A DNA stretch of 64,000 nt, from assembly GCA_964619955.1 (NCBI GenBank), contig CAZUJF010000002.1, positions 248,001 to 312,000 of the forward strand, written 5' to 3'. The notes below the pieces were generated by a model. The model did not search any database. It was given only the letters and a program-made list of their open reading frames with translations, and was not told the origin of the DNA. The stretch is from JACQFK01 sp964619955 (GTDB lineage: Bacteria > Planctomycetota > MHYJ01 > JACPRB01). This document shows positions 35,360 through 43,014 of this stretch, in pieces. The position numbers and the translations under genes were made by a program. Every line of letters begins with the position of its first letter. Positions within the stretch are counted from its first letter, which is position 1.

Positions 35360-35403
35360 GGAGGTGGCGGTGAGATTTGAACTCACGAATAACGGTTTTG
35401 CAA
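35359..35403 (-). other. tRNA-Cys 3' half: attachment-site scar (attR-like)
   Basis: Read on the minus strand the segment gives anticodon loop TTGCAAA (anticodon GCA, Cys), 3' anticodon strand ACCGT, a five-base variable region, T-stem GTGAG/CTCAC around TTCAAAT, acceptor strand CGCCACC, U73 and an encoded CCA. U73 is a tRNA-Cys identity base. No matching 5' half (GGTGGCG plus D-arm) is present: the five bases preceding the loop fail to pair with ACCGT and the expected acceptor strand is absent. So this is the duplicated 3' part left when an element integrated into tRNA-Cys. The element lies on the 5' side (higher coordinates). Confidence 0.8.
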
Positions 35404-35449
35404 GTCGATCCGAGGGTAGAAGACAGAGAAGTCCAGAAGAGTCGGAAAT

Positions 35450-35487
35450 GGCCCTGGAGGGCTTTAAACGGCCTCCAGGGCCGTTTT
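35450..35487 (+). terminator. Terminator-like hairpin at element edge
   Basis: ggccctggagg (35450-35460) pairs perfectly with cctccagggcc (35472-35482) around an 11-base loop, followed by gttttatt on the plus strand. No plus-strand gene lies just upstream, so it may insulate the element from chromosomal transcription. The minus-strand small ORF ends inside it at 35464. Confidence 0.6.
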
Positions 35488-35634
35488 ATTGATTTGCCAC
35501 TTCGGCCCTCCGGGACCCTCCAAAAGCCTCAAAATGCCATCCGGATCGTACAAGGATCGTACAAGCTTTTCAGCCGTTCGCCGCCAGTCCCCCTCGCGCT
35601 TCTCGGCACCGGGCGACTCCGGCCGCACAACCAC
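35464..35634 (-). CDS. Possible small protein, 56 aa
   Basis: A GTG start 8 bases after the stop of the upstream gene opens a short frame with non-random content ('VRPESPGAEKREGDWRRTAEK' in part, 'LVRSLYDPDGILRLLEGPGG', 'KWQINKTALEAV'). No ribosome-binding site is clear. A tandem repeat of ggatcgtacaa (35543-35564) lies inside and encodes LVRSLYDP. It could be a real small gene or the remnant of a longer one disrupted at the element edge. No family recognised. Confidence 0.35.
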   Translation of the reverse strand: MVVRPESPGAEKREGDWRRTAEKLVRSLYDPDGILRLLEGPGGPKWQINKTALEAV

Positions 35635-35642
35635 GTGGGGGT

Positions 35643-36017
35643 TCAGGCGGCGGCGCGGTAGTCGAAGCGTCCCATGAACCGGGTGTGGATCAGCGTGTTT
35701 CCCCACCAGTCGTAGGCGACGGCGTCCACGACCCAGACCCGGCCGTCTTCCGCGACGATCCGGAACGGCTCGCGGACCTTGCCGTAGCCGAGCAGCGACC
35801 GGTGCGCCTCGCCGTTCCAGGCGCCCGGGACGTAGGGAGGCAGCGGCTCGCCGAACTGGTTGACGTCGCCCGGCCACACGCGACCGCATAGCGGGCGCCA
35901 GCCGTCTTGGACCTCGCCGCCCATCCCCCAGTCGCACGGGGTGTTCTGAAACATTGCGCGGCGGACGTACTGCCTGTCCTCGGCGCCGAAGTCGCGGTAG
36001 AAGCGGATGAATTCCAT
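35643..36017 (-). CDS. Small hypothetical protein, 124 aa
   Basis: The start ATG 36017 has GGTAGGGGGT upstream. It is aromatic-rich ('MEFIRFYRDFGAEDRQYVRR', 'FQNTPCDWGMGGE', 'VVDAVAYDWWGNTLIHTRFMG') with a single Cys and no signal peptide or membrane helix. It follows the zinc-ribbon gene by 10 bases in the same direction and is probably cotranscribed. Not recognised; the composition is typical of small accessory genes in conjugative elements. Confidence 0.5.
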   Translation of the reverse strand: MEFIRFYRDFGAEDRQYVRRAMFQNTPCDWGMGGEVQDGWRPLCGRVWPGDVNQFGEPLPPYVPGAWNGEAHRSLLGYGKVREPFRIVAEDGRVWVVDAVAYDWWGNTLIHTRFMGRFDYRAAA

Positions 36018-36027
36018 CGGATACCCC

Positions 36028-36510
36028 CTACCTCGGATCATAGCTCGCGTAGCTCACATGGAAGCCGCAGTGCAGGCTGCAGCGGACGAAGCGGAAGGAG
36101 CCCTCCACCTGAAGCTGGTCGGCACCCTGCATTGACCCGGCGCCGGGGTTGTCGCTCGACATGATCAACGCGCCGTCCCGGCACTTCGGACAGATGTCGA
36201 GCTGCGTCTCGCAGCGCGGGCAGCGGAAGTATTCCGACGAGCGCTTCCGGCCGGGCTCATCGCAGGCGCGGTCGGGGTTTTGGTTCCGCTCCATGCGTAT
36301 GTGGAACGCGCGGCTGCACTGCTTGCACGGCGGCCCGATCAGGGCGTCGCAGTCACCGACCGGACATACCAGCGCGGGCAGCCCCTGCGTGGGCAGTTCC
36401 ATCACGTCCCCGCCGGAGTACCACTGCGCGCGGTCCTTGGCGGCGCCGACGTGGAACCCGGTGACGAGCTTCTTGTTGTGGCGACGACAGGTAGGTGTGA
36501 TCTGAGACAT
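36028..36510 (-). CDS. Multi-zinc-ribbon hypothetical protein
   Basis: From ATG 36510 (GGGG just upstream; ATG 36528 is an alternative) the product is 160 aa with about six Cys pairs: 'CRRH', 'CPVGDC', 'CKQC', 'CPRCETQLDICPKC' and 'CSLHC'. CxxC pairs of this spacing form two or three zinc ribbons. There is no signal peptide, so it is cytoplasmic. It may bind nucleic acid or mediate protein contacts. It heads the two- or three-gene minus-strand set at the element edge. Confidence 0.6.
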   Translation of the reverse strand: MSQITPTCRRHNKKLVTGFHVGAAKDRAQWYSGGDVMELPTQGLPALVCPVGDCDALIGPPCKQCSRAFHIRMERNQNPDRACDEPGRKRSSEYFRCPRCETQLDICPKCRDGALIMSSDNPGAGSMQGADQLQVEGSFRFVRCSLHCGFHVSYASYDPR

Positions 36511-36559
36511 CCCCGACCCCTCTTCCATCTAGGACTTCAACTTCGGGATCGCTGACATA

Positions 36560-36597
36560 CGGCCCCGCACCATAAAGTATTACGACTGCCGGGGCCG
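36560..36597. repeat. Inverted repeat upstream of the zinc-ribbon gene
   Basis: cggccccgca (36560-36569) and tgccggggccg (36587-36597) are complementary apart from one extra base, around an AT-rich 17-base loop. It lies 50 bases upstream of the zinc-ribbon start, where an operator could sit. Apart from it, 36598-36732 shows nothing I can name. Confidence 0.45.
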
Positions 36598-36732
36598 GAG
36601 GGATTCAGGTGGGACCGCCCATCCAACCCGGCGTTTTAGGACTGGATCAGGATTTCCGTCGGGTACTCTTGATAGACAGCCTAGACGACGCGCCCGGACA
36701 AGACCCCCTAATCCCGAAACCGTGAGACTCGG

Positions 36733-37116
36733 CTACGGATTGTTCTGAAGTATCGTCCGCCATCTTACGGGCGTGTGGACCGAGACCATAAAGGCAGCCC
36801 GAACCTTTGCCAGCGGCGCAGAAAGGAGAGTCGCGCCAAGCTGAATCGCTCCCGCCGCGAGGGCTGCATCAAGATTGACGAGCTTAGTGACGCAGTAGTA
36901 GTCGAAGGCAACATAGGAAGGCAACGTGATGATGGGAACATCCTGATTCGTGAGCTGGCAAATCAGGTCCTCGGCGGTCTCTTGCCCCTTGACACTCGTG
37001 TAGTTCACCGTGATGACGGTGTCGGGCGCGGTTGCGGGGTTCGACAGGACGAAGTGATGATGTCGGGGATAGTCTCTGGTGGCAACGTTGAAGTACGTCG
37101 TTCCGGCGACGATCAC
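36733..37116 (-). CDS. Putative PemK/MazF-like toxin partner of the Panacea protein
   Basis: A 127-aa protein starting at GTG 37116. The segments 'HHHFVLSNPATAPDTVITVNYTS' (split here for length at NPA) and 'DVPIITLPSYVAFDYYCVTKL' match the strand pattern of small SH3-barrel proteins of the PemK/MazF type: 'h-x-h-h-h-o-x-P', then 'hhhVNhTS', then 'PSYVxh'. Members cleave RNA or act at the ribosome. It begins 7 bases after the Panacea gene stop, as toxins in PanAT pairs do. The assignment rests on the pattern and context only. Confidence 0.5.
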   Translation of the reverse strand: MIVAGTTYFNVATRDYPRHHHFVLSNPATAPDTVITVNYTSVKGQETAEDLICQLTNQDVPIITLPSYVAFDYYCVTKLVNLDAALAAGAIQLGATLLSAPLAKVRAAFMVSVHTPVRWRTILQNNP

Positions 37117-37123
37117 CTAGCCT

Positions 37124-37699
37124 TCACCGACAGAAGATCCGGCGCAACCCCATTCTCTCGATGGACTTCTTGCCGATCTCTTCAATCTCGTCGTCGGTCT
37201 TGCCTTGCGCAGCCAGAATCTCCTCGGCCGCGATTGGAATTCGGGAGCTCGGCGCGGGCTCCTGATACTCGGGCAGATCGTGACTTTCGCGGCGAAGCTG
37301 AGAAGTGGACTTCCCTCGGTTGTGCTGATAGACGCGGTCGATGATTCGAAGCTCAATCGGTGCGAGGTCGTCAGTCCCCGGATCGACGACCAGTTTGATT
37401 TCGTTTCCGATGCCCTTCTGGATGTGCTCCAGCCAATAGCCATCTGGCTGGTCCGGATCTCCCAGATTCGTCTTCATGAGATCCAGCGCCTGACTCACGA
37501 TGGGGCCATGGTCCAGAGAGAAATAGACGTCCCCGAAGACGGGACGCCCGAGATCATTCAGGCTTTCACGCTCGACGTGATAGAGGAGCTTGACCAGCGC
37601 CAGCTTGTCGATGGCCTGATTGGGCCAACGGGAAACGAAATAGGCCGCCGTCTGTGTGGCTTTTCTTTCGTCGAAGAGGAATCTGAAGGGTCTGGTCAT
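37124..37699 (-). CDS. Panacea (DUF4065/SocA-like) domain antitoxin
   Basis: A 191-aa protein with GGAGG eight bases before its ATG. The first 110 residues follow the Panacea domain: 'KATQTAAYFVSRWP', 'DKLALVKLLYHVERESL', 'PVFGDVYFSLDHGPIVSQAL'. This fold is the antitoxin of the SocAB and PanAT toxin-antitoxin systems, where it neutralises unrelated toxins. The C-terminal 70 residues are charged and perhaps toxin-specific. A companion gene follows after 7 bases. It would help stabilise the element in its host. Confidence 0.75.
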   Translation of the reverse strand: MTRPFRFLFDERKATQTAAYFVSRWPNQAIDKLALVKLLYHVERESLNDLGRPVFGDVYFSLDHGPIVSQALDLMKTNLGDPDQPDGYWLEHIQKGIGNEIKLVVDPGTDDLAPIELRIIDRVYQHNRGKSTSQLRRESHDLPEYQEPAPSSRIPIAAEEILAAQGKTDDEIEEIGKKSIERMGLRRIFCR

Positions 37700-37746
37700 G
37701 TGCTGGGCCTCCTGCTCAATACTTCTTGAGCCTCTGGCCTGCAGAG

Positions 37747-37782
37747 TTATACGCAGTATAAGCCGAGGTAAACCAGGTTACC
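37747..37782 (-). promoter_or_regulatory. Two palindromes in the toxin-antitoxin promoter
   Basis: Upstream of the Panacea gene are a perfect palindrome ttatac-gca-gtataa (37747-37761) and a near-perfect ggtaaacc-a-ggttacc (37767-37782). On the minus strand the first contains a -10-like tataac, with tttacc about 15 bases upstream as a possible -35. Autorepression by such sites is usual for toxin-antitoxin operons. No direct binding evidence exists. Confidence 0.5.
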
Positions 37783-37917
37783 ATTGATTCTTTATCGTAC
37801 GGGATCATAAACCGTCTGTTGAAAGGCCGCAAACATCAATCCGAGTGCGACGTGATAGGTCAAGGGCGCTTCTAGACCGCCACCCGCTGATGCGGCAGAG
37901 ACCCTGAATTGGCCCTC

Positions 37918-38922
37918 CTAACTTGCAGCCCTCGGAGCAAGGCCGACCACTGAGGAGCTTTCCGGAACAGGGAACACCTTTGCCTCCGCGAGTGCGGTCG
38001 AAACCGCGAGTTGGGCGGCGGCGCATCGCTTCCGAAGCAAGTCCAGGGCCTTCGCCGTCTCCGTAAGACTCCTGGCGATCCTTCTGCGCTTGAGTTCCTT
38101 CTGGGTCAGCACCGGCCGCACAGCTTCCTTGATGCGGAGCTTCTTCATCCGCACGTGGGTCAGCTTGGGATAGGTGTTCCCGGTCGCTTCGTGGATCCAG
38201 TAGGCCCGGCGCCGGTAACTCGATTCCGAGCGGTCGGATAGATCAAGCCGGATGCCGGTGGCCGAAGGGTTGCGCGAGACCTCACGCGCCACGACCGACA
38301 GCTCCTCTTCGGCCAGGCCCAGGGAGAACGCGGCGACCCAGCCCGACCGGAGGAAACGCCGGTACATGGCAGGCAGCTCGGAGGCTGCGCACTCCGCGGG
38401 GAATTCCGGCACTTCCCGGAAAGTCTCGGGGACGAGCCCCGAGGGGATAAGGATGGGACTTTCCTCCGCCTTGAATTTCACGGTGGTGGACGTCTTGAGG
38501 TGACGGATCGCGCGAAAGATCGCTCGAAAGGCTCGATTGAGAGCCTGGGCTCGGCGGTTGAAATCAAGAAAGCTACCTAGGAGGTCGCTCCGCTTGGCGA
38601 TCTGAAACACCCAGTCCTCCTCAAACTTGCGGGGAAGACCGCGGATGACCCGAGGCCGGTAGATGTTCCTGGCTCTTTCGTCGGCAGACCTGAGGTCGAA
38701 AAGTTCACCCCACTCGATCGCTACGGGCCCATACTCGGGGCTGCACCTGCCGTAGAGCCTGAGGCATGAGCGCGGCACCATCGCGTTGTATTCCTGCTGG
38801 AGGGCGGAAAACGCGGAGGAAATAGTCCGGGTGCCGGCGTAGAGCTCCCTCAACCAAGCGAGGATATCCTGGAAGTAAAGCCGCGCCAGGGTCTCGGCCG
38901 TTCCTTCGAAATCTCGGGTCAT
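37918..38922 (-). CDS. Hypothetical protein, 334 aa
   Basis: Start ATG 38922 has an excellent GAGGAGG six bases upstream. The protein is helical and basic, with 'LARLYFQDILAWLRELYAG', 'RPRVIRGLPRKFEEDW', 'RAQALNRAFRAIFRAIRHL' and a charged region 'RMKKLRIKEAVRPVLTQKELK' (trimmed) near 270-295. No signal peptide or membrane helix. It does not show the Arg-His-Arg-Tyr set of a tyrosine recombinase. It lies between the toxin-antitoxin operon and the end of the leftward tra operon. I do not recognise the family. Confidence 0.55.
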   Translation of the reverse strand: MTRDFEGTAETLARLYFQDILAWLRELYAGTRTISSAFSALQQEYNAMVPRSCLRLYGRCSPEYGPVAIEWGELFDLRSADERARNIYRPRVIRGLPRKFEEDWVFQIAKRSDLLGSFLDFNRRAQALNRAFRAIFRAIRHLKTSTTVKFKAEESPILIPSGLVPETFREVPEFPAECAASELPAMYRRFLRSGWVAAFSLGLAEEELSVVAREVSRNPSATGIRLDLSDRSESSYRRRAYWIHEATGNTYPKLTHVRMKKLRIKEAVRPVLTQKELKRRRIARSLTETAKALDLLRKRCAAAQLAVSTALAEAKVFPVPESSSVVGLAPRAAS

Positions 38923-38960
38923 GACCGCCTCCTCAAAAGCTAGCTTCAATCCCGTCGGAC

Positions 38961-39049
38961 CTGTTTTGGAGAGTTCGTGGTACGTAGGGCGCTATCCCCG
39001 TTTCTCCCTCAGGGGAGACGTCATGTCCGCCACGAACTCCCGAAAACAG
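38961..39049. repeat. Long imperfect inverted repeat with inner hairpins (oriT or structured RNA candidate)
   Basis: Outer arms ctgttttggagagttcgtgg (38961-38980) and ccacgaactcccgaaaacag (39030-39049) pair over 17 bases with one symmetric 3-base internal loop. Inside, tctccc-tcag-gggaga forms a second perfect stem, and cgtaggg...ccccg a third weaker one. It sits in the 148-base gap between the end of the tra operon and the start of the next gene. Candidate relaxase-binding oriT, terminator or RNA element. Confidence 0.55.
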
Positions 39050-39070
39050 CTCCAAATGCCCTTCCTGGGG

Positions 39071-39613
39071 TCATAGCCTGAGCGGCAGGTTCGCCACGTA
39101 GGCCAACGTCCCCATCGCGAGTCCTCCGAACGCGGGGTAAAAAGCCCAGTAAGGAAGGGGAAGCGGGGAGAAACTCCAGACGAAGAAAACGAGGAGTGCC
39201 CCCTCCGCCAGGCGCTTAGCGAGGAATGAAACCGAGGGAGAAGCATAGGCCGTGCCGAAGTGCAACCGCTCCCGCAGAAGCGTCCCCGCCAGGAGTGAAG
39301 CGCCCAGGCCCGCGAGGAAGAAGGGAACAAGCCTACTCGCCACGCGAAGGCGCCGATCGACGAGAACCGCGGCTTGAGGGAAGGCGGCCGAGTCCCCGAG
39401 CAGCATCCCAGCCAGCCGAACCGGCAGGCACGCGTCGCGCGGCAGGGAGGGCATCACGCCTGGCTCCTGAAGGAATGAGTAAGCGCCCGCATAGCTTGCG
39501 TTCTCGAGCGCGGTGACGCGCTCCGAGAAGGATGGAAGGAGAAGGAAGGCTGCCCATGCAAGGACCCAGCCCATCAGCGTCAGGAAGGACAGGCGAAGAA
39601 GTGTCCCGATCAT
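39071..39613 (-). CDS. DUF4400-like conjugative-element membrane protein
   Basis: A 180-aa protein with about four membrane helices: residues 5-25, 92-110, 133-150 and 155-172, the first being 'LSFLTLMGWVLAWAAFLLLP'. It overlaps traD by four bases. In SXT/R391-like and PFL_4697-type elements the gene right after traD encodes a DUF4400 membrane protein of similar size and topology. That positional match, rather than clear sequence identity, supports the call. It is the last gene of the leftward transfer operon. Confidence 0.6.
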   Translation of the reverse strand: MIGTLLRLSFLTLMGWVLAWAAFLLLPSFSERVTALENASYAGAYSFLQEPGVMPSLPRDACLPVRLAGMLLGDSAAFPQAAVLVDRRLRVASRLVPFFLAGLGASLLAGTLLRERLHFGTAYASPSVSFLAKRLAEGALLVFFVWSFSPLPLPYWAFYPAFGGLAMGTLAYVANLPLRL

Positions 39614-41490
39614 GAGCCCCCCGCTTCCGCCGGTACGGCGGCGGCTTCTTGCTGGATCGGGACTTCCTGACCCACTGGAGTACCTTCCTTGAGACGCGCC
39701 GACATCGTGGGGTCAGGATCGGAGAGAAGAGGAACGACCGCCTTGTAGGTCTGGCCCGCCCACGTGGCGAAGAAGTGGAAGCGAGGGAGTTCGTCGATGG
39801 CCCAGGTGGGGACGAGGTGGTCGTTGCGGACGCCCACCTGGCGGGAACTCCGGTAGGCGAAGTCGTCGATGTTCGATCGCCCGCTCGAGAAGAGCGCAGG
39901 CTCGTAGGACTCGCCGTCGGAGATGACCCGGAGCGGTCGCGAACCGCACTTGTCGCTGAAGTACTTGGCGTCTTCTGGGTTCGCGGCCCGGAGCGTGACG
40001 AAACTGCCGACGTTGGCGAGCGCGCGACGGGCGTCGGAGTGGCTGCGGAGCGCCACCTCAAGGTCGGCGATCGACTGACCGGCCAGGATCATGGAAAGAC
40101 CAGCCCCCCGGGCCTTGTTCAGGATGTTCACGCTCTCAGCGGCAAGAGCATCGGCCACCTCATCGACCACGACCGTCATGCGGGCGAAGCGCGACGGGTC
40201 CTGGTAGGCGTACTTTCTCCCGATGAAGGACTGAAGATCGCTGAGCGCCATGCGCGCCACGCCGCTCGCCGTGTCCTCGCCGATGAGCGACCCGAGGAAG
40301 AAATAGACGATCAGGCGGTTCGAGTCGACCTCTTCCCAGCTGAGATCCTGGACCTTCCCGCTCGGGACCGTGCCCGGCGGGGGCTCGACGTCGCCAGGAC
40401 AGAGGAGATACCCGATGCCTTTTGTGGTGAGCTTCCCCAGGATGGGCCGCAGGGCGCTTGAGATCTTTCCGAAGTAGTCGGGGTTCATGGAGGCCATCCC
40501 GATCAGCGCGTCGAGTTCCGGGATCGTCGTCCGCTCGGCCGCGCAGTAGGCCTGGTAATGAGCCCGGAGGCGATGAGCTTCCGCCGTGTCGGGAGCCCCG
40601 GGGCAGAAGCGAAGCACCAACTTCCGCACGAGCTGCCAAGCATCGTGGAAGCAATAGGTATTGAGCTTGGCGAGCGTGACCTCTTCCCCCAGGAGGTGGA
40701 GGGCGCTCGCGATGATGTTCGTGAAGGTCCAGGCGTAGTTCCGGAAGGCTTCGCTCTCGCCGCCCTTGGGGAGGACGAGGGCGACCCGGTCGGCGATTTC
40801 GCTCGGGCGGGTGTAGTGGAGCACCGGGTTGTAGCGTGCGCTCTGGTACGGGTAGGGGAGGGCGAGCGTGCGGAACGCCTTCTCCCGGCCGTGGCGCCGG
40901 GCGGAGTCGAAGGTCCGGTCGAGCAGGCGTTCGTCCCCCTTGGGATCGATGACGACGACGGCCTCGCCGCGCGCGATGGCTTGCTCGATCAGGAGTTCGA
41001 GGAAGCGGGTCTTCCCGCTCCCCGGGGCGCCGAGAACGAAGAGGTGCTGGTTGAGGAGAGTGTCGGGGATGAAGAGGTCGCGGATCTCCTCGGCCCCGAC
41101 ACCCTGCAGCATCACGTTGCCGGCCACCGCATCCTTCGTGCAGGGAGAAACTGAGACTCCGGAGAGGGTGAGGGTCTGAAGGCGTTCGACATGCGCCCCC
41201 TCCCAGGCGAAGCCCCGGGCGAGATACGTGTGGGCAGGCTTCTCGGGGATCTCCTCCACGGAGAGCACGAAGCGCTCGCTTCCGGTAAGCGTCCTCCAGA
41301 GCCGCCGATACCGCTGGAGGAGCGCGAAGGCCCCACCGGCTCCCACGAGGTTGACGGTCGCCAGGATGGGCGCGGCCGTTCCCCCGTAGGGGAGAGCCGC
41401 CGCGCCCCTGTCCGCAAGGATCGCCCCCAGGATGCATGAGGCGACCAGAAGATGAAGGAGGACTCGGACCTTTCTGCTGTAGGCGAGCAT
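39610..41490 (-). CDS. traD: Type IV coupling ATPase (TraD, SXT-like)
   Basis: A 626-aa VirD4-class ATPase. Two N-terminal membrane helices lie near 8-25 and 42-58. Walker A GAPGSGKT is at 154-161, followed by 'AVVVIDPKGDERLLDRTF', and Walker B is in 'MTVVVDEVADAL' with 'LILAGQSIADLEVAL' after it (first residues vary). The C-terminal end 'LPRFHFFATWAGQTYKAVVPL' is typical of TraD of SXT/TOL-type elements. It would deliver the relaxase-DNA complex to the secretion channel at the inner membrane. It starts 2 bases after the relaxase gene. Confidence 0.88.
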   Translation of the reverse strand: MLAYSRKVRVLLHLLVASCILGAILADRGAAALPYGGTAAPILATVNLVGAGGAFALLQRYRRLWRTLTGSERFVLSVEEIPEKPAHTYLARGFAWEGAHVERLQTLTLSGVSVSPCTKDAVAGNVMLQGVGAEEIRDLFIPDTLLNQHLFVLGAPGSGKTRFLELLIEQAIARGEAVVVIDPKGDERLLDRTFDSARRHGREKAFRTLALPYPYQSARYNPVLHYTRPSEIADRVALVLPKGGESEAFRNYAWTFTNIIASALHLLGEEVTLAKLNTYCFHDAWQLVRKLVLRFCPGAPDTAEAHRLRAHYQAYCAAERTTIPELDALIGMASMNPDYFGKISSALRPILGKLTTKGIGYLLCPGDVEPPPGTVPSGKVQDLSWEEVDSNRLIVYFFLGSLIGEDTASGVARMALSDLQSFIGRKYAYQDPSRFARMTVVVDEVADALAAESVNILNKARGAGLSMILAGQSIADLEVALRSHSDARRALANVGSFVTLRAANPEDAKYFSDKCGSRPLRVISDGESYEPALFSSGRSNIDDFAYRSSRQVGVRNDHLVPTWAIDELPRFHFFATWAGQTYKAVVPLLSDPDPTMSARLKEGTPVGQEVPIQQEAAAVPAEAGGS

Positions 41491-41492
41491 CC

Positions 41493-42998
41493 CTAGCTTG
41501 CCCTCCTCATGCCGATGGAGCGGTTCGCAGGCGCGGAGTGCTCCGAGGTCCCGGACCTGACAACCGTGAGCCCGGGGGACCAGAGGCCGAGCGTTGCCAG
41601 TTCCCTATCCGGGAGGAAACCTGCGGACTTGATCCTGATGAAGTGGAGCGTGTCTTCGGTCCGAGAGGTCGGGGTCGCCGAGACCAGCGCGTCTTCGTCA
41701 GGGGGACCGAGCGGTTCGACCTGGGGATGCTTGAGGAGCGCCTGAAGCAGGCGTGCCCCGAGCTTCCCGCTCCAGTGGAGGCCCGCGCCTTCCAGGATGT
41801 CCATGAAGGCCTGCGGGTACTTGAGCCAGAGGTACTCCGGGGAAACGAACATGTCCGCCTGGCTGTTGTTCCGGCTCACGTTTCCGGCCCGCACCCAGGT
41901 GCGGATGGTCTCGATGAGGCGGGCGGGGGCAAGCTCGGTCCGGATGCGGCCTTCGTCCTCTGAAAGCTGCTGCTGGGGCGAGGTCGGCTTATTGTCCGCC
42001 GCTCGAGGAGCTTTCACCGAGGTTGCGACCACCGGCGCGGGAGTCCGTTCGGGCGGCGCCTCAGGGGCCGAGGTCGGGTCTGCCGACTTGGGCGCGGGGT
42101 CTTGGTCGAGAGTGCCCTCCATCGACTCAGGCTCTTCCATCGGAGCGGGATCCACGATCGGCGAAGGGGTGGCTGCCATCGCGAACATCGGAGCAGGCGG
42201 CGTTGACGTGGCGATCGTTTCGCCCTTGGCGAGCATTCGATCCCAGTGCCGGACCACCTGGACCACGCGACCGGCGGGCCCCCGGCCCCAGTCTTCCACT
42301 CCTTCCTCGTACGATCGGGTGAAGGCTCGAAGAAGGATGCCCAGGCGCTGCCCGAGAAGATTGCGGGCGGCCGAAGGCAGGACCGCCGGAACGAGGGCCT
42401 CACCTTTCGGAACATGCCCGTTCAGGCCCCGCCCTATCTTCCAGCGCCAGCACTCGCGCCCGCTTCCGGCCCTTCCCAGGCGTTTGAGGAAGAGGCCCAG
42501 CGGCTCGGAGGCGGGATTCCAGGGGGATTCACCACCGGGTGCGAGGACGTCGAGGTCGAGGACTTTCCCGAGGTCATGGAGGAGCCCGAGCACGAACCCC
42601 GAGTAGGCCCAGACCGGCTGCTCCCGGTAGTTCACCGCGGGGTCCTCGGATGGGCGGAAGCTCGGACGGACGAGTTCGCCCACGGCACGGCGGGCGACCT
42701 CAAGCGAGTGGTCGAGGAGTCCAAAGGGGCCCGCGTCATGGTCGCGTTCGCTCGCCGGGAGATCCCAGACGTAAAGCGCGAATCGTGCGGCAAGGCGGTC
42801 GACGAGCGAGGGGCGCGCCTGCATGGGAAGGCCGATCAGGAGGTCCCGGGTCTCTTCCAGGATCTCGAGTCGTCGCCGCCGGGCGGAGAGGATTTTCCAC
42901 CCCACGGCCTCAAGCGGGTCGGTCGCCGGAACGGGAGCAAGTGCCCCCGTCCGCCTTCGATCGGCGCCCATCACCCAATTCAGAATCGGTGCGAACAC
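41493..42998 (-). CDS. traI: MOBH-family relaxase (TraI_2)
   Basis: GTG 42998 has a perfect AAGGAGG seven bases upstream and gives 501 aa. The N-terminal TraI_2 domain has HD-hydrolase type metal motifs: 'PFGLLDHSLEVARRAV' (His97) and 'GLLHDLGKVLDLDV' (His141-Asp142). A proline-rich linker spans about 285-370. The C-terminal TraI_2_C domain has 'VRAGNVSRNNSQADMFVSPEY' (in part) and 'IRTWVRAGN'. This is the SXT/R27-type relaxase that nicks oriT. It is shorter than the usual 700 or so residues. TraD follows directly. Confidence 0.85.
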   Translation of the reverse strand: MFAPILNWVMGADRRRTGALAPVPATDPLEAVGWKILSARRRRLEILEETRDLLIGLPMQARPSLVDRLAARFALYVWDLPASERDHDAGPFGLLDHSLEVARRAVGELVRPSFRPSEDPAVNYREQPVWAYSGFVLGLLHDLGKVLDLDVLAPGGESPWNPASEPLGLFLKRLGRAGSGRECWRWKIGRGLNGHVPKGEALVPAVLPSAARNLLGQRLGILLRAFTRSYEEGVEDWGRGPAGRVVQVVRHWDRMLAKGETIATSTPPAPMFAMAATPSPIVDPAPMEEPESMEGTLDQDPAPKSADPTSAPEAPPERTPAPVVATSVKAPRAADNKPTSPQQQLSEDEGRIRTELAPARLIETIRTWVRAGNVSRNNSQADMFVSPEYLWLKYPQAFMDILEGAGLHWSGKLGARLLQALLKHPQVEPLGPPDEDALVSATPTSRTEDTLHFIRIKSAGFLPDRELATLGLWSPGLTVVRSGTSEHSAPANRSIGMRRAS

Positions 42999-43014
42999 GG
43001 TTCTTCCTCCTTGG

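Noticed and set aside
35359..35450. Intact tRNA gene on the minus strand
   Set aside because: The 5' acceptor strand, D-arm and 5' anticodon strand are absent; only the 3' half is present.
37918..38922. Tyrosine recombinase for the element
   Set aside because: The spaced Arg, His-x-x-Arg and Tyr residues of the catalytic domain cannot be found in order.
38961..39049. Integron attC site
   Set aside because: The conserved GTTRRRY and RYYYAAC core sites are not at the arm ends, and no integron integrase or cassette array is nearby.
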